From Liolophura sinensis (taxonomy: Eukaryota > Mollusca > Polyplacophora > Chitonida > Chitonidae): a stretch of 64,000 bases of DNA. The notes below the pieces were generated by a model. That model worked only from the letters and a program-made list of their open reading frames with translations, searched no databases and had not been told where the DNA came from. This document shows positions 25,301-37,300 of the stretch, piece by piece. Every line of letters begins with the position of its first letter. Within the stretch, counting starts at the first letter, position 1. The DNA lies in NCBI RefSeq assembly GCF_032854445.1, contig NC_088295.1, forward strand, positions 69,099,058 to 69,163,057, written 5' to 3'. A program made the translations under genes and the position numbers.

Positions 25301-28300
25301 TATTACCTCACAGGGTAGGTCTAAATTATTCAAGAAAGACGTAATGAAACACTGCAACTGTCCATGTATTGAGAACAGTTGTGGACTGTGTTCAGGAGTG
25401 CCAGGGAGCTGTGTGCAAGTGCAGATAGGCAAACAAAGAGTTTGTGTAAGCAGAAGGTTACAGAATTACCTATGTGGTGTGCTTCACAGGGCTCTGAAGA
25501 GGAGTGTGGTAAGGTAACTGTTGACTTAGATCTGACAGAACAGGCTGACCTACTGTCAGACCCTGAGGCTGAGTCTGAAGCTCATACCAATCAAACTGCC
25601 TCCCCTCACTGTAACATACAGGCAGGGAAAAGTCAGGAGGCAGGGTCAAATGTTGAAACAGTAGCAAATAATGAGGGAGAAGCAACAAAACCAGAGTCTA
25701 GCAGTGGAACCGATCCACCAAAAGGAGAAGAGCCTAATCCAGAGGATGAAATAGATTTGGAAGATCCAGAAATTGTAGCTGCTACTGCTAAAATCCAAGC
25801 AGCTTATATGAAACGACAGCTTAAAAAACCATCAAAGAAGTAATGTTTTTGAAGAGTTTCAGTTTTTCTCAATCATTAATTATGTCTGTTTTTGTTTGTT
25901 TATAGTCAAGTATTCATTCTTGTGAGAGATAAACCATTTACTATTTGCTGAATCTTGTCTTTTTGATCACATCATACTTGTACTAGCTTAATTCTGGCCA
26001 GAAGGTGTAATGGAGCTAACCAGACCTGGCTGTACATTTGTAATCATCTGAAATTTTCATGTAATTAAATCTACTGTTTGGAGGTTTTCAGGGTGATGGC
26101 GTTATTTCATGTCATTTTAAGTTGAATAGAATGGTTTTGATTGGTATTCAGCAATTTTATAAGGAAGTTATAAGGTGTTGAATTTAAGTTATCATTCAGT
26201 CATTGCTGGCTGTTGCTGTGCTTCATGACAAATTAGCATTTAATCCATTCCCACACAGTGATCAGTATTTGGTGCTGTATTGCCTGGAAGACGGGATTTA
26301 GTGGACGGAGGCAATATCGTTGTTGGTAGTCAATTTGCAGGGGTATCTGCCAGACCATCTTAAGCAGGTTTAGTCCTAATTTGGGTATTCCTAAGATGTA
26401 CAAACTATGGTGTCAGTAGACAGTGGAAGGAATCCAAGAAGTGGAATCAGTCAGGCTTTTAGCAGTGTGGTGAGCAGAAGACAGACCATTCATGTAAACC
26501 TTGGGAACAGTGCAGTACCAAAATGAGAGTAAAATTTCAGTGCAAAAGGGCTTCCCTGGAGACCTGAATGAAGTGTGATGACTCGGAGAACATTGTCCTA
26601 TAGCAAAGGTTTCTTCTTCATCAAGGTTTTCCCATTGACATTCTGGCTCATCCATTGTTAACGGGTCGTGTTTTGTTGCAAATATTCTAATCCACCTGAA
26701 CTTATTTATTCAGAGGAGAAAAGTGAAGGCTGCAGTGACAATTCAGGCAGGGATAAGGGGCCACCTAGCTAGGCGGAAGCTTAGGCACCTTAAGGTAACC
26801 ATCATGTGTAGCTGATGGGCTCTAACGTGTCTCAGTTCCAGCGGCATGGTTATATTACTGCTGACATAACACATGGCTCTTAACTGTCAGTAAATGTTCA
26901 CTGATGAACACGTTCACCACAGCATGACCCCTTGTCCTGCTCAGCAGTGTTCACAACCTGATGTATTAATTAGAGTTCAGGTTGTGTTGTACAGCCATCA
27001 CTACACCCATTGCCACATTTCCTCAAATGTTTTTTAGGCATGAACCTCAGCCTGTTTAACTTGTAACTTAAAATTAATCAATGTCTCGCATCAATAACAT
27101 TCTTTGTATTGTACTCATAGTTGATATAGCAACATTGATCAGCTGGGGCATTTTCATATAGAATCACTTTGCTTAATTGTTAATGTCAGTGGACCATTCT
27201 GTATGTGTTTGACCTTCTGCATGCTTCTTGAAGCCACTGTGAAAGTGAAGCAGGTCATTAGGTAGTCAAAGGATCCCTTAGCTTGATAGGAGACCTCTAA
27301 TTTTGTTTTGTGTGCTCTTAATATGTGACTAAGTGAAATCCTCAGTGATCTTTTTGTAACAGAAATAACGATTTTTGTAGCCTGTTATTTTTTTAGCAGC
27401 ACGAATGGGGTGTTTTGGGTGTACTTCATGACAAAAACCTTTGGTGTAGAGCCAACATCACCAGGTCATTGCATGCTTTATGGTGTTGTCTGTTGGTTTG
27501 TACATATTAAATCCTTGATATGTTTTATGAATGATTAAAAGTTACCTATGTCGAAGTTTGCATTTGCTGTAAATAAATGTTTACTCTGTTAAATAATTCT
27601 TATGTGTATGTACTTTATCATATTTGTTGGATTTTGTTTGTTTTGTTTAATTCTTTCTTTATTGTTTTTAAAAGTGAATTTTCAGTAATTACTTTTTTTT
27701 ATTTGAAGTACTATTTTCTTGGCATCTCTTTCACTTTAATACTTTCAAACTGTTTCATGTGGAATTTTTATTTATTTAGTTTTTGTGCAAGCGTATATTG
27801 ATGGAAAAACATTTCCTATTTTGAATGCTTTCATTTACCATTGCTTTTGTCTGTATTGCTACATGTATTAGCCCCTATATTACCCACACAATCCTGGTTA
27901 TTTCATGGCTACAGGCTTTGCCAGCTCATGTTGATCCCAATGATGAAAATGTGAACAAGGCTGCTGCTAAAATCCAAGCCCTTGTTAGAGGTCACAAGGC
28001 TCGAAGAGAGGTGAAAGCCCTGAAACTGCGAGCCTCTCATGCCCATTTTGGTATTGACCCTGACAATCCACGTGTTCACATGGCTGCCAGTAAGATTCAG
28101 GCTTTAGTCCGTGGTCATAAGGCCCGTCGAAGAGTAAGGGAACTACAGAATCTTCAACCCCGTGAAAACAGAAGAGGCAACCATGCAAACTGGCATATCA
28201 ACAACAAGAAGATGAGGAGAGCCAATCATGGTCGGTCTGCTCATCAGTCACACAATACACATGCCACAGCCCAGGGTCCTCACCAGCAGAATGTAACAGG

Positions 28301-31300
28301 ACCGCAGCCTAGTAGTGGTTCACAAGAAGTTCATGTCCACATGGCAGCTACCAAAATCCAGGCCTGGGTCAGAGGGCATCAAACCAGAAAAGACATCAAA
28401 GTGCTGAAGGTGAAGAAGAAAGTCCCCCATATAGAGTCTGCGAATTTGTTAGTAGAGAAGCCAGAGGCCCATGAAGCAGCTACCAAAATACAAGCCATTG
28501 TCAGAGGAAGGAAGGCCAGGAAAGATGTCAAGGTTCTGAAAGTGAAACATAAAGCTAAAGGACAGAAGATATCATCCAGTATAGCAGCAAAGGTATTCTT
28601 CTTCTGCATGGTCCGTGTGCAGAGGATGGCACCTGCAGGATTTGGAAAGATTGCATGAGTTTGTTAGTCTGGATGATGTAAGGTAACAGTTATACACCAG
28701 ATTGGATTTGACCACTAACAGGAGGTTCTGAGTGCCTTTAGTGCTGTATCACGCATGGTCTCCATTAAATACATGCAACTCCAATTACATCAAGATGTTC
28801 CTGGTCAGAAAGAACATTTTGAAGCATGTGAGTGGTCTCGTCAAAATTTCTAGTTAGCATTGGCTGTTATATGATCTTGTTCACTTTGTTAGCATAAGAG
28901 TGAATTGAAGTGAAATGGCAGTTTTCTTGGAGATGAAAGCATGGTATGCTGAGGATGTTGTGTTTTTTGGATCAGTCTTGGGTGATGAAAGATCTGTCAG
29001 GCGTGCCTGGCTGAGGACACTCCTGTGAGTCTTTCTGATGTGGATTAATTGTATAATGTTCTTACATGAAGCAGTCCGTGGCAGCTGGTTCTTGCATATA
29101 TATTTAAAGACTGTTCTTGTAATGCGGTGGTTGATTTGGTGTGGTGTGGAAAGCCAAAATAGTACCAAATTATTGGCAGAAATATTGTCTTTACAAAAAT
29201 AAGAAGATTGTTGTCTTCTGGTAAGTCCAAACTGAGTTCATTTTTTTTTATGGTTGAGTTTTTTTGATGCATGGATTTGTTCATTTTATTATCATTTTTT
29301 GATATTGTTACTGATTTGAGATTTTGCAATTTTATTTCTCCCATTCTGTTTGTTTCTCAATTTTTGCAATATGATTTTGAACACACTTTTGTTATTTTTC
29401 ATGTTAAGTAAGCTCTGAAATTAAACAGTTCAGAAAATGGAAAAAAAAAAATACATTATTTGAAATAGGTTTTTAAATAAAATGTATGCAAAGAGGTGGA
29501 GAAATTAACGTATGGATTTGTCTAGTACAATCATAGTACAAAGAGGTAGACACATGTGGACTTGATATAACCAATCTATGACATCCATTGGTAATTCAGC
29601 ACATTTGTTCAGAAATTTACCCTTAGTACTTTACTCGTTATAGTTTTCATTGGTTTCTTTTTGTGGGGTATTTCCACTTTGAGAAATTTAAGAGTTTACT
29701 GTTATTTTCTTATTCACTTCTGACTGTGGCTTAAATATGAATGTACCATTAAGCACATTTTCAGATTGAGTTTGGAAGCCAGTTGATAGGCATCTGTTTA
29801 ATACAGTTGGTTATAAACCAAAGAGCTAGAACACCTGCATTTAGAAATTTTTATACATACCTTAACAAGAAATAATTGATAGACACATGTGCGTAAGATG
29901 CAAGGTAATAATACTATGCAGATCTTTTTTTCAGTGAATGTGGGAGTCTAAAACTAGTTCCTAATCTTAAGGGTGGCATTTGTGTCCTGCACAGTTCAGC
30001 TGTACATATATTTGTGAGATAATTAATGCATGGGTGTGAGCATGTTGTTAATTGCATGTTGTTTGGTCTATTTTTTTGTTCATAGGTAGAAGCTAAAACT
30101 GGAAAGCAACCAGAAAGCAAACCTGAAGCTTCGACTAAACAAACTGACCTTGACCCTGAACTTGCGGACATTGACTTGGATGATCCTGAATTGAGTAAAG
30201 CAGCCACTAAGATACAGGCTGGGTTCAGGGGTCATGCAGCTAGAAAACAATTACCCGCTAAATCAACAGAGGTTTGTACACATGTCACTGTTAACAACGA
30301 TGTGTGGCCAGCCAAAAATGATCTTCACATGGTGCAGCGAATGAACAGTTCTCTTATTTTTAGAGCTATGTCAAAGTTTAAACTGCAACACTTTATAGCA
30401 AAAAAAATGTCTTTGATTATATACATGTAATTGAAATTTTTGGTCTTGAAATGTACTATAACTTTACATTTTCGAGGAAAATAAAATTCGTTATTATGAA
30501 GAAAATTAGCAGTATTGTTGTTAAAAAAAGGCACAAAGCAAATGTTTCATGAACACATGTACATGTGTGTGAACAGCAAATTAGATTTCTCTGATAAATC
30601 ATTTATGAATTAAAGGGTCAGGATTATTTTCTCTTACAGATAAGCCCATCTAAATGTTTCTACTTGTAGATCATGTAACAGTTTGACTGGAAGTGTACAT
30701 TCAGAACGACCTTATCAAACACAATGCCAAAAATTGTTATTATAAGTCTGCCACATCGAAACAATAGTCCAACATTCCAGTGACACTTCACCATGTAGGC
30801 CTTATCCAAACATAATTCTAACTTTTGATAATGACGTCTTTTGTAAAGCTGACTTTGAAATTTAAATTTAGGTTGATTTTATTTTGATATGCATCAGGCT
30901 GTATGTATGTAAAGATGCTGCTATTACTGGCAGAATGTGGTGGTGCATGATATTAGCGTTTGTTTGTTTTCTGTTTTATAATTGTTGCTTGTTGCCTGTA
31001 CTAATTGTTAGGTGGAAAAGAAGTCTGAAGGCGAGGTAAAGACAGAAGGTGATAACAAAGAGGAAGAGATAGATATTGACCTGAATGACCCTGAAGTGGC
31101 ACAAGCTGCTACTAAAATACAGGCTAGTTTTAGAGGTCACAAGGCCAGGCAGGAAATCAAACATCAGGTGTGTAATAAACAAAATTGTGTAAAATTTATG
31201 TATAAATTGAAAGTTTTGGAAAATTTAGGTTTATTTCTTTGAATTGTGTTATGCCAAGTGTGTGTGTGTTGTACAAACTGACTGATTTTATTTCTTTTAT

Positions 31301-34300
31301 ATAGTACAAGTGCCTACGTACTGTATACATGTAAGGCTTAAGTAGATTTAAATGAAGTAATGTATAAAATATAGCTTAAGGCAGTTAGAATTACATACAG
31401 AAATAATGATGGTGTATGTGGCACATCAAAAGTGCTGCTTGCCATGATATACCATGGTGTGACTATTATACAGCTGATATATATGTAGCATTACTTAAAC
31501 CATAATCTTTTACTCAAAATGGATGACTCTTCAAAGATAATACATGTAGCAAGGTCTGACACCTAAGTTATTGTAAAATAAAGAGAAATCAAAGGTATGG
31601 AAACAGCTGGTGTGAAGTTTATGGGAGTCATTTAACACCAGGTATTATTGGCTCAGGAGCTGTGTGAGTGGAACTGTTCCCTGCATATACCATGTATAAC
31701 ATTGCATTATATAATCAGTAGTCACAAATTCAACATTTGAGATTTAGGAAATATGTAACACAACCTCAGAAAAGCTCACATACAAACTCATGGTGCCAGT
31801 TTGTTTGTGAAATGTTACATGTAGATCATTTTGTTTTGTTATGTTTTTTGTTTTGTCTAATATGTCAGTTTGAAATTGTGTTTGCATTTTGCAACTTGCT
31901 GACCCCTAAAAAGCTGTGAGTTGTTGTTAAATAACCCTGTATTGATGTGGGTTGTATTTATATGTGTAATTTGTTATGTTTATGAATGTTGTTTGTTGCC
32001 TGTACTAATTGTTAGGTTGAGAAGAAGTCTGAAGGCGAGATCAAGATAGAAAGTGATAACAAAGAGGAAGAGATAGATATTGACCTGAATGACCCAGAAG
32101 TGGCACAAGCTGCTACTAAAATACAGGCTAGTTTTAGAGGTCACAAGGTCAGGCAGGAAATCAAACAGCAAGAGGTGTGTGAACAGACTATTTTGTGGTT
32201 ATAGGTATATCATTGTGACATTATGATTACTTCATATAGGTCAGGCGTCAGGGAGAGATAATTTTGAAATTGATGAAGCAGCATCATGCTCATATATGTT
32301 GTCCTGTTTTCATGTGGTTTGCATCTAATTTGTTGGTTGATCAAATTAACCTTGGACTGGTCTTTCTAAAGCAGGGTCTGATTTTGCAAAACATGAAAAC
32401 TTAGTTTTTTCTATATAAATGGTCACGTTCATTTCATTCATTTTGAGAATTCTACCCTGAAAACAGCATCATGTTCAAATGTTATCCTGTTCTGTTGTGC
32501 TTTCTTTCTAACTTGTTTGTTGATTGAGTGTTGTTTGCCTGTACTAATTGTTAGGTTGAGAAGAAGTCTGAAGGTGAGATAAAGACAGAAGGTGATAACA
32601 AAGAGGAAGAGATAGATATTGATCTGAATGACCCAGAAGTGGCACAAGCTGCTACTAAAATACAGGCTAGTTTTAGAGGTCATAAGGCCAGGCAGGAAAT
32701 CAAACAACAGGTGTGTGAACTATTCAGCAGTTAAACATAAATTGTGATATGATAATTTCATAGAGGCCTGGCTTCAGGTAGAGACAGGTAGACTTCAATA
32801 TATAGTCAAGTTGTACATCTACTATAATTTCTTTAAGTTTGCAATAGATTGTTTGGATGACCACATTGTCCATAGAAATCATTGAAATTATCTGTAGACA
32901 TCTGCTTTCTGAAGACATTTGCTTTCTGGTCAAAACTCTCTAGATTGGCTTTAACATCACACTCACACTTGTTCATCATGAACAAGATTTCATTTTTGAA
33001 AACACTAAATAAAATGTAAATTTGCACAAATACTCATTGCAAGTTGCCAGTATTTTTGACATTTTTTGTAGTAACCTGCTTTGATCCAAGTTTCTATTGA
33101 TAGAGAGTTTACAAGCTCAGGTAAACTGCCAAACCCAGAAGAGTTTCTGTGTATTCAGTCAGTATAAACAAGTGTACTACCAGGGAAATGATCATTTCAT
33201 AACACAGGATTAATGTGTGTTTGGTTGCCATCTAGACTGTTACCATGGCAACAATAGCTGCCAACAAATAGAGAAGCCCTGGGTATTTTTAGAGTTCTTG
33301 GGATAGACAAATCTGCCTGATAGTGTTACATTCATGTGAATAATACATGATATAGTGCTAGTGAGTCTACTAACAGTAAGGTAAATATCATTTTAAGCGT
33401 TTATATAAGCAGCCTTGAACAATTTTGTGTAGAACAGAATTCTAGATACTTGCAGTCATAACTATACACTTCATCCAACACTTTTAATACAGTTTCTGAT
33501 TGTAATTAGGATCAATGAAAAAGTAAAGAAGACTGGCTTAGTTCAATACAAGATGATTTGGTTTTCGATCAAATTGATCTTACATCGGATGTAGTCTTAC
33601 CACACCTCAAGGTGGAATCTTTCTCAAATGTTGTTTTTTTTGTTTTTTTTTTGCATCTTACTTGTTTATCGGTCAGATTAATCACAGAATGATTACAGTC
33701 TTACCACAGCAAGGCCCAATTTCACAAAGCAAATATAAATTTGAGCAAGAGATGAAAACATAAATTTTTCTATATATGGTTAAAACAGAACTGGCTTGCT
33801 TGACCATATTTTAAGAATCCAAAGTTTTTTTTTCTTGCTCAAACTTAGGTTCATGTTGAGAAATCGGGCCCTAAAGATGGCATCATGTTAAAGTGTTATC
33901 CTGTTTTGTGGTGGTTTCCAGCTAACTTGTTTGTTGATTGAGTGTTGTTTGTTCCCTGCACCAATTGTTAGGTTGAGAAGAAGCCTGAAGGTGAGATAAA
34001 ACAAGATGAAAGCAAAGAGGAAGAGATAGATATTGACCTGAATGACCCAGATGTGTCACAGGCCGCTACTAAAATACAGGCTAGTTTTAGAGGTCACAAA
34101 GTCAGACAGGAAATCAAACAACAACAGGTGTGTGGATGTAAAAGATAACACTTCATTATAAATTGTTTGTAATTTTGAAATGAGAATTAGAAAGAAATCA
34201 TGACCAATTTGGATGCATAAATGTCGCCATAAATGTTTCCAAGATATCTCAAGAAAGTGTGCTTAGGCAAACCAAATATGTGTTAGAATTAGACTCAGAA

Positions 34301-37300
34301 CCCTACGGGCTTGAAACATGATTGGTTGATAATTTGGTTGATAAAAACTTGTCCTGGGTTCTCAATAAAGTTCTGTTCAACCTGAGGTCTCCTATTTTAA
34401 ATTTTGATCAAAACGTTTATCTCATGTTGTTCAGTAATGTTTCTTCAGATGCATATAACTTGTTCTTTATGTGATATAAATTAGTACTAAAGTGATGATC
34501 ATGCTTTCCTTTGTCTACTTTGCACCAAACATGTTCTTCAGTGTTTCTGACTCAAGTAAAAACTATTTAAAATGAAGTCGATCTGATGTTACTCATGGTA
34601 ATATTATGAAGACCACATGAGAATAATGTTGAAAAGCATGTAGTGTGACCAAAACTTACCCATTTGTATCATTTTCCTTAGTGTTGTCCTTCCTAATGTT
34701 TATGAAAGTTTGTAACATGTAAGTTTATTGTAGTTAAGTTTACATTTACCCTGCCTTGAAAATTGTTACTTGTGAACATGTTATCAATATTTGTTATTCC
34801 TGTGTTGTGATTTGTATCTAACTTGTTTGTTGATTGAGTGTTGTTTGTTCCCTGTACTAATTGTTAGGTGGAGAAGAAGTCTGAAGGCGAGATCAAGACA
34901 GAAAGTGATAACAAAGAGGCTGAGATAGACATTGATCTGAATGACCCAGAAGTGGCACAAGCTGCTACTAAAATACAGGCTAGCTTTAGAGGTCACAAGG
35001 TCAGGCAGGAAATCAAACAGAAACAGGTGTGTGGGAAGTACAGATAACCCTTTAGCACAAATGGGATTGGTTTTGGGTAGATATCATAAGACATGGGTGA
35101 AAAGAGGGGATGGGAAGAGCGAAAAAAAGGCAGGTTAAATATTAAAAGAGAATAAGAAGTGAAGTGATAGCCTCTGATGCTGTAGGTAAATGATACACCT
35201 CTCTGCGCCACACTCGCCCTGAACCATTAGGGGGTCAGTGCACTTGCAGTGGTAATATCATCTTTGGATAGTTTCCATGGCAACAGCTGTCCTAGCTGCA
35301 TTCCAGCTCTGTGGAGTGGTAGATTTTGTCTGAGTGAATCTGCCGACAGTTCTACACTGGTATCCATGTCAGGGTGAATCATATGCCTGGCCTGTTTGGC
35401 TCACTAAAGCCTCACATGAATTATGAGCTATGAAGTGCATGTACTTAGACTGATAATTATTAGTTAGCTGTGTAAGAGCATGTGGCTGTCATATGTTATC
35501 AAAGATGAGGCCTTCTCTGCACTATAAATACCCAAGATGTCATGCAGATTGCCTGTTGAGGGCTGTACCTGTGTGTGTACATACATATGCGAGCATGAAC
35601 AATGCTGAAAGCAGTGAAGGCATTCATCACACAGTCCTCGGGAACACACTGTTCCAAAATTTCAGTGTCTATGGGTAAAATTTTAAGACCATTATTTATA
35701 CTAACAATTTGCTCTTCATGCTCTGAACAGAAAAACAAAACTCCCTACTAAAATAATAATAAACTAGCAACAATCCTGGACATGAGCCTTCCCCACCTCC
35801 TGTCCATCCAACTCCCCCATCTAAATTGGTATCTTTTCAAGACTTGACTACTGCATATGTACGTAGCCTAAAACACACTGTGAAAGGTGAGTAAACTACC
35901 ATTCTTTGAAGAGAGACCAGTTTGTTCCTAATTGCGTGTGAGTTTGCATCTTCCCACCCCCAGGAAGTTTTGAAAATTTCTTGTAAAACTGCATGTTACT
36001 GAATGTTGTGTGAAAATGCTTCATTTAGGTTGTTGGTGAGAACTCTGAAGGTGAGGTAAAGACAGAAGGTGATGACAAAGAGGAAGAGATAGATATTGAC
36101 CTGAATGACCCTGAAGTGGAAGAGGCTGCTACTAAAATACAGGCTAGTTTTAGAGGTCACAAAGCCAGGCAAGAAATCAAACAGAAACAGGTGTGTTTGC
36201 TGACATAGATTTGACTAATTCGTATTGAACACGTTAACTCACCCTTTCCGTAGTTGTGTTTTGTTTCTTGCTGATCTTGTTGTTGTGAGTCCTTAATTGC
36301 ATTTTGGTGTGAAAGGTTCTATTCAGTGAGAGATGTTATTATAAATATTGTTCCTGGTGTCTTGCCTGGAATGGCATGAAAATGTGAAAAGGAGGCGTGT
36401 TTTTATATTGCTTGTTTATCTGATACTTGTTACATAACAGATGTATTTGCAGGTCACATGTCTTACATGTCATTAACACTGTCATTTGTTACTAACCTGA
36501 CCACCTGCTTGTTGTTTTTCTAACCCATGTTGTGTAGGCTGAAATGAAGGCAGCAGACAACGAAGGGGTGAAAACAGGGGAAGTAACTGCCAAACCAGAC
36601 AAAGGCAGTAAAGTGCCAGCAGCAGAGGAGGAAGAAGTAGATATTGATTTAAATGACCCAGAGGTGGCCACAGCTGCTCTTAGAATACAGGCTAACTTCA
36701 AAGGGTTTAAAACTCGAAAAGCACTGAGAAACAAAAAGGTTGGTGAGAGACTCTAGGGACATATCAGATTCTGTGACCATCTTTGTCCCTCTTCTCACAG
36801 CTTACTCTGTTTGATGTGAAAATTCATCTCAAAAGTCCATTTTAGAGGCAAATGAAGTACTAAAATTAATTACTTTTGATACTGAACCATGCAAAATGAG
36901 TCACTTAGCCATGGACCAGATTTTACACATGATATATATACACTACTGAGAAACAGACATCTTATTGAGGGAAGAGATTTTTCTTTCCACTCATAAACCT
37001 ATTAAAGGGACTTTTTCGGATTCTTATCACAGTCTCTGATACACAGTTACAAAAATAAACAGTTAAAACCTCATCTGTGATCTCTTATAGTATAGTTCTC
37101 TTTGCTTCTTGGGATGCACAAGAAGAAGCTATTACTGGAGCCAGAATATATGTTTTGCTAACCAACATTTGTGTTATGACCTTGCACAACCAATAATAAC
37201 TGTACATTCACGTCAGAATGTATGTAGATCAGTTTTTGTCGGACAGTGGTTAAAAATTTGGAATATTTATTATGTATTTAGTATGCATGTAAATATTGAA

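Larger units (their letters stand above)
31990..36200 (+). repeat. SPA17: Tandem exon-plus-intron duplication array
   Basis: Exons 8-13 encode near-identical modules. Exons 8-12 also share the upstream intron end TGT-ACTAATTGTTAG (exon 11 with small changes), and most share TTGATTGAGTGTTGTTTG further up. The introns before exons 10 and 11 share a longer block containing a MITE-like palindrome (32372-32459 and 33711-33872) and CATCATGTT-AA-TGTTATCCTGTT. The duplication unit therefore included intron sequence. Confidence 0.85.

Noticed and set aside
27577..27801. Hydrophobic 74-aa ORF, possible membrane protein
   Set aside because: Phe/Leu/Tyr-rich translation of T-rich intron; no splice support.
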